NCBI GenBank assembly: GCA_021414025.1
Contig: JAIOPG010000006.1
Span: 124,001 to 188,000, forward strand
Length of the DNA stretch: 64,000 nt
Origin: Planctomycetota bacterium
GTDB taxonomy: Bacteria; Planctomycetota; Phycisphaerae; Phycisphaerales; SM1A02
Reading direction: 5' to 3'
Of the stretch, positions 51,173 through 60,224 are shown piece by piece. The translations under genes were made by a program, and so were the position numbers. Numbering within the stretch: position 1 is the stretch's first letter; each line of letters opens with the position of its first letter. The notes beneath the pieces are model-generated. The model saw only the letters and a program-made list of their open reading frames with translations. It searched no databases and was not told where the DNA came from.

Positions 51173-53278
51173 ATGAAATCATCGTGCATGCGGCCGCTTG
51201 GTTGGATTCGCACGCTCGCCGCGATGGGCGCGACGCTGAGTTGTGCGGTGGCGATGGCCGCGGCGCAGACGGCCCCGGCGACGACTCCGCCCGCGCAGCC
51301 TGCAGCGCCGGCGCCCGCCCAGACGAAGCCCGCAGCTCCCGCCTCTACGCCGCCCGCGAACGCCGAAGATCAACCCAAGCCATGGCCGATTGCGCTGGGT
51401 CTTCGCGTGGCGGGAGTGCAGACCAAGGTGCCCACCATCGACCGCGTGGTGCTGGTGAAGGACGAAGCTTCCTTCCTCGACGAGATCGCGCATTGGCGCC
51501 TTGAAGGCCGCTGGCCCGTGCTCATCGAGGACGACATCTTCGCGCCGCAGTTCATCCGCGCCTTCAAGCCTGCCCAGGTGGTGCGGCGCACTGAAAAAGC
51601 CCCCAACGTCGACGACCCTGCCGCGCTCAAGGCAGCGATCCAGAATGCGGTCTCCAGCGCCTGGGACGCGACCGCACCCAACACACCGCCTGCGAAAGCC
51701 ATCATCGCGCAGACCTACACGCCGCCCGGCATCGTGATCATTGATCCCAAGGATCCGGCGTGGGTCGCGGGCGTGGCGCTGGCCGCGGGCCGCGGTCTCA
51801 TCCCTGCGTTTCTGGAAGGCAATTTCGGCGCCGTCAACGACACGCTCTCCGCCGACCAGTTCCTCAATCTCTCGATGGCGGTGGATCAGGCCTTCATCGC
51901 GACCGGGCTGCCCTACAAGAAGCTTGGCGACGCGCTGGAGACGCTGACGCTGTGCCGGACTTTCGCGCAGAGCACCGTGATCGATGTGCCCGCGCTCTAC
52001 CGTCCCGCGGCGCGCGGCGTTCCCGCGGTCAACCCCTCCGATCCGGTCGCCACCACCGATGCGCTCTGCCGCAACCCCGACTTCACGCGCTACGCCTTCT
52101 GCGGCGCGATCTTCGGCACCTCCAAATACTGCGCGTACGCCGCGATGTGCAGCCTCTTCCTGGAGCGCCAGTCAGTCGGCGCCTTCGACAGCTATCAGGC
52201 GGGCGACTATTCAAGCTACGACTTCACCGAGCTGGCCCAGGGTCTGCCCGACGCCGGCTTCAAGGTCAAGATCCATTCCGGTCCGCAGGGCCACATGGCG
52301 GATTGGCGGCTGCTGCTGGCGCAGGGCTTTGACTTCAGCGTGCTCTTCTTCAACACCAGCGGCTACCTGGACTTCTTCGACCTGGGCAATCCCGGCAAGA
52401 CGCCGATGCCGGAGCGCGGCTCACCCGGCGACGTGCCGATCCTCTCCGCGCCGCTGGCGCTGCACTTGATTCACTCCTGGTCGCTCTGGGCGCCGGCCAA
52501 TCGCGAGACCATCGGCGGGCGCTGGCTGGACTCCGGCGCCTACTGCTATGTGGGCAGCGTGCATGAGCCGTATCTCTTCGCCTTCAACACGCCCGCGGAG
52601 GTGATGCAGCGCTGCATGAACTTTGTGCCCTTCATCGTGGCGAGCCGGCAGTGGGAGGGTCCCTTCGGATTGCCGTGGCGCGTGGCGACCATCGGCGATC
52701 CGCTGATGCTGATCACTCCGCCGAAGTTGCTGCCGCCTGTGGCGCGCAAGGCGCCGACACCTCCGGTGCCCGGCCAGGAAGATGTCACCGCCAATTGCAG
52801 GAAGCTGCTGGCCGACAGCAAGGACGACAAGGATGGTGCGCCGAGTCTCGCGGCGCTGCGCGAGCTCATTCATCGCGGCGAGGACAAGATTGCGGCGCAA
52901 TACTGGCTCTCCTGCAGCGGCAAGTCCTTCGCGCCGCGACTGGCGGCACTGGCCCTAGAGCCGCTCTTTCGGCAGCGGCAGGCCGATCAATTCCTCGCGG
53001 CCTACCGCATGGTGCCTGAGCCCACCGCGAGGGCTCGCGACATGCTCTGGCAACTCTGGGGCGACCAGCTCAATCGCGTCAAGGATGTGGACACGCTGAT
53101 GCTCTTTGAGAAGTCGGTGCGCTCACCCTGGGCGATCAACGATTGGCGGCGGCTGATGCAGCCCTATGCGCGGGCGACTAGCGCGGATCGCGCCCGCTCG
53201 GCGCTGCAGAAGACGATCCTGAAGGAGAAGGATCCGGCGCAGAAGCGCCTGCTGGTGGATCTTTCGAATCAGTCTTAG
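51173..53278 (+). CDS. Large exported protein of unknown function, possibly gingipain-fold
   Basis: A 701-residue protein with a signal peptide (about residues 1-31, ending AMAAAQ) and an Ala/Pro-rich linker (about 32-65). A large alpha/beta region then repeats RVVLVKDEASFLDEIAHW-type units. The segment SGAYCYVGSVHEPYLFAFNT and the later TIGDPLMLI resemble the C-terminal part of gingipain-like (C25) and related planctomycete exported families, where GxxxxxGSVxEPY and GDPL recur. I do not see the His-Cys catalytic pair, so peptidase activity is not claimed. The C-terminus is helical. It overlaps the convergent SGNH gene by 101 bases. Cysteines are frequent for an exported protein. Confidence 0.6.
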   Translation: MKSSCMRPLGWIRTLAAMGATLSCAVAMAAAQTAPATTPPAQPAAPAPAQTKPAAPASTPPANAEDQPKPWPIALGLRVAGVQTKVPTIDRVVLVKDEASFLDEIAHWRLEGRWPVLIEDDIFAPQFIRAFKPAQVVRRTEKAPNVDDPAALKAAIQNAVSSAWDATAPNTPPAKAIIAQTYTPPGIVIIDPKDPAWVAGVALAAGRGLIPAFLEGNFGAVNDTLSADQFLNLSMAVDQAFIATGLPYKKLGDALETLTLCRTFAQSTVIDVPALYRPAARGVPAVNPSDPVATTDALCRNPDFTRYAFCGAIFGTSKYCAYAAMCSLFLERQSVGAFDSYQAGDYSSYDFTELAQGLPDAGFKVKIHSGPQGHMADWRLLLAQGFDFSVLFFNTSGYLDFFDLGNPGKTPMPERGSPGDVPILSAPLALHLIHSWSLWAPANRETIGGRWLDSGAYCYVGSVHEPYLFAFNTPAEVMQRCMNFVPFIVASRQWEGPFGLPWRVATIGDPLMLITPPKLLPPVARKAPTPPVPGQEDVTANCRKLLADSKDDKDGAPSLAALRELIHRGEDKIAAQYWLSCSGKSFAPRLAALALEPLFRQRQADQFLAAYRMVPEPTARARDMLWQLWGDQLNRVKDVDTLMLFEKSVRSPWAINDWRRLMQPYARATSADRARSALQKTILKEKDPAQKRLLVDLSNQS

Positions 53279-54224
53279 TCGGCGTGGGAACGGTCGCGGT
53301 CACGGCGGAGGGCGCCGCTTCCATCTGGAGCTTCTTGACGAAGCGCTCGCGCAGCACAGCCGGGTCGATCTCGAAATTGGCCAGCGCCGCGTTGGCGGTC
53401 AGTCGGTCCAACGCGTCCAGGGCCACGGCCAGCACGGTCACCGTGCCCGCGAAAGTTGGATGCAGCCGATCCTTCTGCAGCATCGGACCCAGCTTCTCAA
53501 TCGTCCACTCGCGGCCCGCCGCCTTGATCGGCTTCTTGGCCGCGAGGTCGGTGGTCAGTTGCGAAAGCGGCAGCAGGCAGACGTTGGGCTTGTCCTGGGC
53601 CCACTCGGCAACGCGCTTGTTCAGTGCGGCCAGGCACTCGACCGAAGGGACCATCGGCGCCGAGATCATGCCGCCGCCGATGGCGCTGTGCATGTCGGGA
53701 AAGTCGCCCAGCACAATCGGAATGTTCGAGGCGCACAAGGGCTGCAGGCATTGCAGCGCGTTCTCAAGAAGGGCCATGCGCTCCTCGTCCTTGGTCAGCC
53801 GCTCGCCCTTGACGTTGGAGACGCCGTAGCCGTTCCAGAAGATCCAGTCCACGGCCAGCACGCAGGTGGGATTGGCGCTAAGCGCGCGTGCGGCGCTGCT
53901 GCGGGCGGTGGCGGCGGGATTCATGAAGTAAAGGCTGGTGGCGTAGTTCGCCAGCAGCACGGAGGGATCCTTGCAAGCGATCTTCACCAGTGCGGCCAGG
54001 TCGACGCCCTCGGAGACCTTCTTGCCGTCATCGAGCGTGGTCGCCACGCGCACGCCGAAGCCGCTGCTCATGCTGGCGCCGATCACCGCGATGCGCGCGA
54101 GTGGCTTGCTTTCGCCGCCGGCGACCGTCGTCTGCGGCTTGGCAGCGCCGTCAGTGGCCGCGGTTTGCCCGAGGCACAGCGCAAGAGAAATCGCGACAAG
54201 AAGTGTGGCTCGTAGAAATTTCAT
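53178..54224 (-). CDS. Exported SGNH/GDSL-like hydrolase
   Basis: A 348-residue protein with a signal peptide (MKFLRATLLVAISLALCLGQ) and an SGNH-type core. Block I is IAVIGASMSSGFG (Ser in the GAS/GDS position). A central Asn/Gly block may be DWIFWNGYG, and block V is KDRLHPTFAGT, providing the Asp-x-x-His. Such enzymes are envelope esterases or carbohydrate deacetylases. The last 50 residues are a Pro/Ser/Thr/Ala-rich tail with no fold, and this is the part encoded in the 101-base overlap with the opposite gene. ATG 54224 gives a clean signal peptide; AGGA lies upstream. It follows sucD by 48 bases on the same strand. Confidence 0.7.
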   Translation of the reverse strand: MKFLRATLLVAISLALCLGQTAATDGAAKPQTTVAGGESKPLARIAVIGASMSSGFGVRVATTLDDGKKVSEGVDLAALVKIACKDPSVLLANYATSLYFMNPAATARSSAARALSANPTCVLAVDWIFWNGYGVSNVKGERLTKDEERMALLENALQCLQPLCASNIPIVLGDFPDMHSAIGGGMISAPMVPSVECLAALNKRVAEWAQDKPNVCLLPLSQLTTDLAAKKPIKAAGREWTIEKLGPMLQKDRLHPTFAGTVTVLAVALDALDRLTANAALANFEIDPAVLRERFVKKLQMEAAPSAVTATVPTPTKTDSKDPPAGASAPDPSPSGSSSAAPSGRDPR

Positions 54225-54272
54225 TCCAGGTTCCTCGCGGCTGCGCGTTGCGGCAAGTTCCATCAAACGGGA

Positions 54273-55223
54273 TCAACTCAATACGGTCGAAAGTCCAAGG
54301 GCCTTCGCCATGGTGGATCCTATGTCCGCCGGACTCTCGGCGACATGAATGCCGCACTTGTTCAGCGCGTCCATCTTGGCCTGCGCCGTGTCGTTGGCTC
54401 CGCCGATAATGGCCCCGGCATGGCCCATGCGCTTGCCCTTGGGCGCCGTGCGACCGGCGATGAAGGCCGCGACCGGCTTCTTCATGTGCAGTCGGATCCA
54501 CTCGCCCGCCTCGGTCTCATCCTGGCCGCCGATCTCGCCGATCAGGATCACGCCTTCGGTTTCCTGGTCAGCGTTGAACATCGAAAGCGCCTCGATGAAG
54601 TTCAGGCCCTTCACGGGATCGCCGCCGATGCCGACGCACGTGCTCTGGCCGATGCCCAGTTGCGAGCATTGCCAGACCGCCTCGTAGGTGAGCGTGCCCG
54701 AGCGGCTGATGATGCCGACGGCCTTGCGCTGCTTGGAGTCCGTGCGATGCAGATGGATGTAGCCGGGCATGATGCCGATCTTGCAGCCGCCTTCGTAGCC
54801 GCCGCTGTCGGGAAGCTTGCGGCCCGGAGTGATCACGCCCGGACAATTCGGCCCGATCAGCGTGATGTGCGGATAGGTCTCGTCCAGGGTGGCGCGGGTG
54901 CGCACCATGTCCTGAACCGGAATGCCCTCGGTGATGCAGCAGATCAGCGCGATGCCGGCATCGGCGGCCTCCAGCACCGCGTCGGCGGCGTAGGGCGGCG
55001 GCACAAAAATCATCGTGGCGTTGGCGCCGGTCTCGCGCACCGCGTGCTCGACGGTGTTGAAGATCGGAATGCCGTTGGCGTCCTTGGTGCCGCCCTTGCC
55101 GGGCGTGGTGCCGCCGACCATCTTGGTGCCGTATTCAAGGCAGCCCTTGGTGTGGGTCGCGCCGGCAGAGCCGGTGATGCCCTGGCAAATCACCCGAGTG
55201 GAGGCGTCGATCAAAATGCTCAT
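54273..55223 (-). CDS. sucD: Succinyl-CoA synthetase alpha subunit
   Basis: A 316-residue subunit that binds CoA and carries the phosphohistidine in the TCA-cycle step between succinyl-CoA and succinate. It has [20 protein letters not shown] (CoA site), [35 protein letters not shown] and the active-site [10 protein letters not shown] short insert, LHRTDSKQR, follows MPGYIH and lengthens a surface loop. sucC is not adjacent, which is unusual, since sucCD are normally paired. The start ATG 55223 has TATCTT ten bases upstream. The gene is divergent from purM by 43 bases. Confidence 0.94.
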   Translation of the reverse strand: MSILIDASTRVICQGITGSAGATHTKGCLEYGTKMVGGTTPGKGGTKDANGIPIFNTVEHAVRETGANATMIFVPPPYAADAVLEAADAGIALICCITEGIPVQDMVRTRATLDETYPHITLIGPNCPGVITPGRKLPDSGGYEGGCKIGIMPGYIHLHRTDSKQRKAVGIISRSGTLTYEAVWQCSQLGIGQSTCVGIGGDPVKGLNFIEALSMFNADQETEGVILIGEIGGQDETEAGEWIRLHMKKPVAAFIAGRTAPKGKRMGHAGAIIGGANDTAQAKMDALNKCGIHVAESPADIGSTMAKALGLSTVLS

Positions 55224-55254
55224 TGGAAGGGCAAAGATAGCGTGCTTCAGCCGA

Positions 55255-55260
55255 TACCAT
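55255..55260 (+). promoter_or_regulatory. Predicted -10 box of purM (TACCAT, 6 bases before ATG)
   Basis: TACCAT ends exactly 6 bases before ATG 55267; the 43-base divergent gap also carries TATCTT for sucD on the other strand. Confidence 0.45.
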
Positions 55261-55266
55261 CGGGGC

Positions 55267-56376
55267 ATGACGACTGCGGTGAATGGGGCGAATCCATCGA
55301 CAAACCAGCCTTCGGGCGGGCTCACCTACGCCAAGGCCGGCGTCGACATGGAGGCGGGCGACAAGGTGGTCGACCTGATCAAGCCCGCGCTGCGGCGGAC
55401 GCATTCTTCGCGCGTGCTGGGCAACTATGGAAGCTTCGCCGCGATGTTCCGCCTGGACTTCAAGGAGAAGATGTTCAAGCGCAACTACAAGGATCCGGTG
55501 CTGGTGGCGTGCACGGATGGCGTTGGAACAAAGGTTGTGCTCGCGGTGGAGATGGGCAAGCTGGACACGGTCGGGATCGACTGCGTCGCCATGAACGTGA
55601 ACGACCTGATCGTGCAGGGGGCCGAGCCGCTTTTCTTTCTGGACTATTTGGGGCTCAGCCGCATTCGCCCCGAGGAGACCGCGACAATCATCCGCGGCGT
55701 CGCCGAGGGATGCGAGATCGCGGGCTGCTCGCTGATCGGCGGCGAGTGCGCCGAGATGCCGGACATCTACAAGCAGGGGGATTTCGACATCGCCGGCTTC
55801 GCGGTGGGCGTGGTGGACATGGATCGCGCCATCGAGCCGAAGCGAGTGAAGAAGGGCGATGTGATCATCGGGCTCGCTTCAAGCGGCGTGCACTCCAACG
55901 GCTACGCGCTGGTGCGGCGGATCGTGAAGGAAGCGAAGCTGGATCTCAACGCGGTCTTTCCCGAGCTCGGGCCCAAGACCCTCGGCGAGATCCTGATCGA
56001 GCCCACGCGGATCTACGCCAAGCCGATCGTGAAGCTGATGCGCAGCTACAAGCAGAAGCGCGTGGTGACGGGCATGGCCCACATCACCGGCGCGGGCATC
56101 GAGGGCAACCTGCCGCGGGCCTATCCGGAGAAGTTCAACGCGGTGGTGGACAAGGCGAGCTGGAAGGTGCCGCCGATCTTCCGCTTCCTGCAGGAGCGCG
56201 GCGGCGTGGACGAGGCGGAGATGTGGCGCGTCTTCAACATGGGCGTCGGCTACTGCGTGATCGTGCGGCCGGATTTCGCCAAGGGCGTGATGAAGAAGCT
56301 CAAGCGCAGCGGCGAAAAGCCCTGGGTGATGGGCGCGATCGAGAAGGGCACGGGGCAGGTGAGGTTTGCGGAGTGA
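55267..56376 (+). CDS. purM: Phosphoribosylformylglycinamidine cyclo-ligase
   Basis: A 369-residue cytosolic enzyme that closes the imidazole ring (FGAM to AIR) in purine synthesis. It has [16 protein letters not shown] at the N-terminus, then the ATP-binding [53 protein letters not shown] and [16 protein letters not shown]. The length suits the family. The stop codon abuts that of the convergent ArfB-like gene, forming TGATCA. Confidence 0.95.
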   Translation: MTTAVNGANPSTNQPSGGLTYAKAGVDMEAGDKVVDLIKPALRRTHSSRVLGNYGSFAAMFRLDFKEKMFKRNYKDPVLVACTDGVGTKVVLAVEMGKLDTVGIDCVAMNVNDLIVQGAEPLFFLDYLGLSRIRPEETATIIRGVAEGCEIAGCSLIGGECAEMPDIYKQGDFDIAGFAVGVVDMDRAIEPKRVKKGDVIIGLASSGVHSNGYALVRRIVKEAKLDLNAVFPELGPKTLGEILIEPTRIYAKPIVKLMRSYKQKRVVTGMAHITGAGIEGNLPRAYPEKFNAVVDKASWKVPPIFRFLQERGGVDEAEMWRVFNMGVGYCVIVRPDFAKGVMKKLKRSGEKPWVMGAIEKGTGQVRFAE

Positions 56377-56835
56377 TCACTCCCCGCCCTTCCACCCGCG
56401 ATTCTTTTTCTTCTGACCCTCGCGCTGTTTTGATTCCAGTCGCCGCTCCTTGCTTCCGCGCGAGGGCTTGGTCTTGCGGCGAACGTGCGGCGGAATCTCC
56501 GCCTGCTTCACGATGGCGCGAAGATGCTCGATGCACTCATCGCGGTTGGCCGCCTGGCTGCGATGCTGATGCGACGAAAAACTTGCCAGGCCATCCGACG
56601 ACCGATGCTGCATGAGCGCGTCGAGCCGCGCTCGCGCAGCCGGATGCAGGTCGCAGATCAAATTGGGATCCACTCGCAGCAGCGCCTTGGTCGCGGTTTT
56701 GTTCACATGCTGGCCACCAGGCCCCGGACTCGTGGAAAACGACCAGACCAGCGAACTGGGATGCACCCAGGCGCGGCGGCCAAGCGGAATCGCGTTGGGC
56801 GATCGGGCGGGATCTTCGTCTTCCTGCGGCTCCAT
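56377..56835 (-). CDS. ArfB-like peptidyl-tRNA hydrolase (ribosome rescue factor)
   Basis: A 152-residue protein with the class I release-factor GGQ domain: SPGPGGQHVNKTATKALL (GGQ at residues 40-42). It lacks the codon-recognition domain, and ends in a very basic tail (RRKTKPSRGSKERRLESKQR and more). This is the ArfB/YaeJ layout: it enters stalled ribosomes through the mRNA tunnel and hydrolyses the trapped peptidyl-tRNA. ATG 56835 is preferred. ATG 56859 is in frame but overlaps the divergent gene's start codon. Its stop abuts that of purM. Confidence 0.85.
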   Translation of the reverse strand: MEPQEDEDPARSPNAIPLGRRAWVHPSSLVWSFSTSPGPGGQHVNKTATKALLRVDPNLICDLHPAARARLDALMQHRSSDGLASFSSHQHRSQAANRDECIEHLRAIVKQAEIPPHVRRKTKPSRGSKERRLESKQREGQKKKNRGWKGGE

Positions 56836-56845
56836 GCCATGACGA

Positions 56846-56851
56846 TACCCT
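56846..56851 (+). promoter_or_regulatory. Predicted -10 box of the barrel-protein gene (TACCCT, 6 bases before ATG)
   Basis: TACCCT ends exactly 6 bases before ATG 56858, within the short divergent gap to the ArfB-like gene. Confidence 0.45.
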
Positions 56852-56857
56852 TTCACC

Positions 56858-57865
56858 ATGAACTTCAGATTTCAAACCGTGCTTTCCGCGGCGGCCCTGT
56901 CCGGAGTCGCCTGCGCAAGCGCGATGGCGCAATCCGCGAGCTCGACCCAGCTCGCCCTCGCCTCTCTCGACTCCATCACCTATCAAAGCGGTGGCGCGAC
57001 CCCGACGACTCCCGCGGCGACCGCTTCCACCGCATCAGCGACCGATCCGCGACCCGGTGCGCCGAAGACCACGCTCTTTGAAATCTGCGGCGCACCGCTC
57101 GAGTTGCAGCTCGACGTCGGCGTCTGGCTGCCGCGCCTTCGCGGCAACGTGACCTACGGCGGCGCGGGCTCGGTCAATCTCGACCTGAGCAACGCCCTGG
57201 CCCTGAACTCGATGGAGACCAGCTTCATCGGCAACCTCTCCGCGACTTGGAAGAACTGGACGATTCGGGCGACCGGCACCAGCTTCAGCACCTCCGGCGC
57301 CATGGCCGCGCCGACCTCAGGCTTCTTCGGCAGCACGCTCTTCCTCACCGGGGAAATGCTGGTCAACAGCTTTTCCTACTGGACCTGGGGCATCGAGACC
57401 GAGAGCTGGCTCTGGCGGCCCTTCTCGAAGCAGGCCTTCCCCTGGCTCGAACCCGTCGACAACGAGTCACTGCCGGTGGACATGCGCTTCTTCGCGGTCG
57501 TGGGCGGCCGCGGCTTCGGCATCAGTCAGAGTCTGACCGACACGCCGACCAACACCACCAGCACCTTCAACGGAACCTTCGGCACCATCTACGGCGGCGG
57601 CGGTCTTGAAATTCGCTTCGACACGCATGAGGCCATCTGCTTCATTCGTCGCGTCGACGTCTACGGTGGCATCGAGGCGGGCCCGGTCTGGCCGGGAAGC
57701 GGCGGACTCTTCATGCAGATCGACGCCGGCGCCACCGCGTGGTTCACCGACAATGTCGGCCTCTACTTCGACTATGTGAATCTGCGGCAGAACGTGAACA
57801 CCAACAGCTACAACCTGCAGTCCTACATCGGCGGATTCAGCTTCGGGCTCTCCGTCAAGTTCTGA
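56858..57865 (+). CDS. Predicted outer-membrane beta-barrel protein
   Basis: A 335-residue exported protein. A signal peptide ends at ASAMAQ (about residue 25). A Thr/Ala-rich linker is followed by alternating polar/hydrophobic strands (LELQLDVGVWLPRLRGNVTY, ATWKNWTIRATGTSFS) and a run of strands to the end. The last residues are FGLSVKF with a terminal phenylalanine, the BAM recognition signature of outer-membrane barrels. It is about a 10- to 12-strand size. The function is unknown. The metallophosphoesterase gene begins one base after its stop, so they form an operon. Confidence 0.7.
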   Translation: MNFRFQTVLSAAALSGVACASAMAQSASSTQLALASLDSITYQSGGATPTTPAATASTASATDPRPGAPKTTLFEICGAPLELQLDVGVWLPRLRGNVTYGGAGSVNLDLSNALALNSMETSFIGNLSATWKNWTIRATGTSFSTSGAMAAPTSGFFGSTLFLTGEMLVNSFSYWTWGIETESWLWRPFSKQAFPWLEPVDNESLPVDMRFFAVVGGRGFGISQSLTDTPTNTTSTFNGTFGTIYGGGGLEIRFDTHEAICFIRRVDVYGGIEAGPVWPGSGGLFMQIDAGATAWFTDNVGLYFDYVNLRQNVNTNSYNLQSYIGGFSFGLSVKF

Positions 57866-57866
57866 C

Positions 57867-58769
57867 ATGCCGGCCCTGGAAGCGATGCCCAAGCCGACCA
57901 AACATCCGACGCACAAAAAGCGCGGCGGCAAGTTCCAGCGCGCCAAGCTGCGGCAGATCATCTTCACCAAGGCCATCGACCGCATCTTGAAAGGGCGCCT
58001 GATGCGCCGCCATCACGCGCAGCCGATCGCCTTCCGTGAGATCGAGATCGCCGTGCCCAACTGGCCGCGCGCCTTCGACGGCCTGCGCATCGGTCACCTG
58101 AGCGACCTGCACTGGGGCGAGCTCATGCCGCTCAAGCGTGCCATCGAACTTGTCGCGCAATTGGACGACGCGAAGGTCGACCTGTTGGCGTGCACCGGCG
58201 ACGTGGTGGACTTGGAATGGAGGGGATGCGAGCCACTGCTTGCGGCGATGGGCAAGGTCCGAGCTCCATTGGGGCACTTCCTGGTGCTGGGCAACCACGA
58301 CCATCTCGACGACGCGACTTCGTTCGCGGCCGCGGCGACTCATCACCGCCTTGACGTGCTGCATCAGAAGGTGGTGACGCGGCGCCGCGCCAAGCATGAC
58401 CTGCGCATCGCCGGCATCGACTGGCACAAGTCGCCCAAGGCGCTGCAAAAGTCGGTCGAGTCGATCGCACACAAACATCCGCATCTGCTGCTCACGCACA
58501 ATCCCAAGGCATTCGCCTCCGCGTCCACGGAGGGCATTCCACTGGTGCTCGCCGGGCACACGCATGGCGGGCAGGTGGCGCTGCGCCGCAATCCGCAGAA
58601 GAATCTGGCCCTGGCGCACCGGCACTCGAGCGGGTTGTACGAGAAGGGGTTCAGCCGGCTCTTCGTGAATGTGGGAGCGGGAGCATGGTTTCCCTACCGC
58701 CGCAATGTGCCCGCCGAGATCGTGGTGTTGGTGGTGCGCCGCGAGAGCAAGATCAATTTTGTTGTTTAA
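57867..58769 (+). CDS. Metallophosphoesterase (YkuE/YaeI-type)
   Basis: A 300-residue calcineurin-like phosphoesterase. The two-metal site is complete: LSDLHWG (Asp-x-His), CTGDVVD (Gly-Asp), LGNHDH (Asn-His), LTHNPK (His) and AGHTHGG (Gly-His-x-His). A basic N-terminal extension of about 55 residues precedes the domain and lacks a clear signal, so cellular location is uncertain. YkuE relatives act on lipid-linked phosphates or nucleotides at the membrane. Lys-rich residues at the N-terminus may bind membrane or nucleic acid. Two in-frame starts exist; ATG 57867 begins one base after the previous stop and is chosen. Confidence 0.88.
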   Translation: MPALEAMPKPTKHPTHKKRGGKFQRAKLRQIIFTKAIDRILKGRLMRRHHAQPIAFREIEIAVPNWPRAFDGLRIGHLSDLHWGELMPLKRAIELVAQLDDAKVDLLACTGDVVDLEWRGCEPLLAAMGKVRAPLGHFLVLGNHDHLDDATSFAAAATHHRLDVLHQKVVTRRRAKHDLRIAGIDWHKSPKALQKSVESIAHKHPHLLLTHNPKAFASASTEGIPLVLAGHTHGGQVALRRNPQKNLALAHRHSSGLYEKGFSRLFVNVGAGAWFPYRRNVPAEIVVLVVRRESKINFVV

Positions 58770-58778
58770 GTTTGCGAT

Positions 58779-60224
58779 TCACTTCGCCAAGTGAGCGATG
58801 GCCTTCCACGCACACAGCACATGCTCGCGCGTGGTCATGCTGCCGCCGATCGCCATGCGCATCGCGAACTTGCCGTTGATCTTGGCGTGACTCAGGTAGG
58901 CCTTGCCCGTGGCGTTGAGTTGCTCGAGAAGCCGCTCATTCTCCTCGTCGCCGCCCTTGAGACGGAAGCAAACCAGACTCAGACTGCGCTTGCCCACCAA
59001 TTCAAATCGCGCGTCGGCTTTCACGAGCCCCTCGAACTCCTCCGCCCACTTGACATGCTGTCGGATGTGCTCGCGGATCGCCGCCGCGCCGAAATGCCGC
59101 AGCGTCATCCACACCTTCAGCGCCCGGAAACGCCGGCCCAGCGGAATCTGCCAGTCGCGATAGTCGATCACCGATCCGCTCTCGGTCGCCTTGTTACGCA
59201 GGTATTCCGGCAGCACGCTCAGCGCCTGGATCAGCGGGCGGCGGTCGCGCAGGAAAAGACAGTTGCAGTCGAAGTTGATCATCATCCACTTGTGCGGGTT
59301 GAAGCACCAGGAGTCGGCCCCCTCGGCGCCAGCCACGATCGCGGGGCGCAGCTCGGGGCAAGTCGCGGCGGCGCCGGCCCACGCCGAATCCACATGCAGC
59401 CACATCTTGTGCGCGCGGGCCATCTTGGCGATGGCCGGCACATCGTCAATTGCGCCGCACGCGGTGGATCCCACGGTGGCGCAGACAAAGAAGGGCTGGC
59501 AGCCCGCCGCGATGTCGCGCTGAAGTGCCGCCTCGAGCTCCGCGATGTTCATGCAACCATTGGTGTCGACGGCGACGCGCCGCAGCGCGGTGTCGCCCAG
59601 GCCGGCAATCCGAAATGCTTTCTCCACGCTGGAGTGCGCGTCGCCGCTGGTGTAGGCCGTGAGTTGCTTCGCGTAGGTCCGCAAGCCATCGTTGTTGGTG
59701 GTGCCGCCCGTAGCCTGCTCCCGCGCCGCGATCAGTGCGCAGAGCACTGAACTGCTGGCCGTGTCCTGAATCACGCCGCCGCCGAAGCCGCCATGCGACT
59801 CACTGCGATATTGGGCGGGCAATCCGAGCAAGTCGACCAGCCAGTCAAGCACAAGGGTTTCAAGTTCCGTGCACGCGGGCGATGTCGCCCACAACATGCC
59901 CTGCACGCCGAGACCAGCGCTGAGCAAGTCGCCAAGAATTGCCGGCGCGCTGGCGCTGGCGGGGAAGTAGGCAAAGAACGACGGATGCTGCCAGTGCGTC
60001 AGCGCCGGCGTGATCACGCGGTCGACATCCGCAAGCACAGCTTTCATCGGCTCACCCTGCTCCGGCGCGGAGGCGGGCAACTGCGATCGCACCCAGCCCG
60101 GAGCCACCTGCGAGCGCACCGGAAACTTCTCGACCGTGCTCCAGTAGTTGGCGATCCAATCGATGAAGGCGTGGCCCGCCTGCCGAAACGACTCGGGGTC
60201 GAATGCGGGGGCCGGATCCGTCAT
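58779..60224 (-). CDS. PLP-dependent aromatic-L-amino-acid-type decarboxylase
   Basis: A 481-residue group II decarboxylase. It has HWQHPSFFAYFPASASAPAILG, the substrate-loop region SPACTELETLVLDWL, HVDSAWAGAA, and the PLP-binding lysine in FNPHKWMMINFDC. It removes CO2 from aromatic or related amino acids to form amines. The C-terminal SLSLVCFRLKG strand and MAIGGSMTTREHV end fit the family. It overlaps the upstream saccharopine-dehydrogenase-like gene by ATGA. The pairing may convert an amino acid made by the first enzyme, but the true substrate cannot be told. Confidence 0.88.
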   Translation of the reverse strand: MTDPAPAFDPESFRQAGHAFIDWIANYWSTVEKFPVRSQVAPGWVRSQLPASAPEQGEPMKAVLADVDRVITPALTHWQHPSFFAYFPASASAPAILGDLLSAGLGVQGMLWATSPACTELETLVLDWLVDLLGLPAQYRSESHGGFGGGVIQDTASSSVLCALIAAREQATGGTTNNDGLRTYAKQLTAYTSGDAHSSVEKAFRIAGLGDTALRRVAVDTNGCMNIAELEAALQRDIAAGCQPFFVCATVGSTACGAIDDVPAIAKMARAHKMWLHVDSAWAGAAATCPELRPAIVAGAEGADSWCFNPHKWMMINFDCNCLFLRDRRPLIQALSVLPEYLRNKATESGSVIDYRDWQIPLGRRFRALKVWMTLRHFGAAAIREHIRQHVKWAEEFEGLVKADARFELVGKRSLSLVCFRLKGGDEENERLLEQLNATGKAYLSHAKINGKFAMRMAIGGSMTTREHVLCAWKAIAHLAK

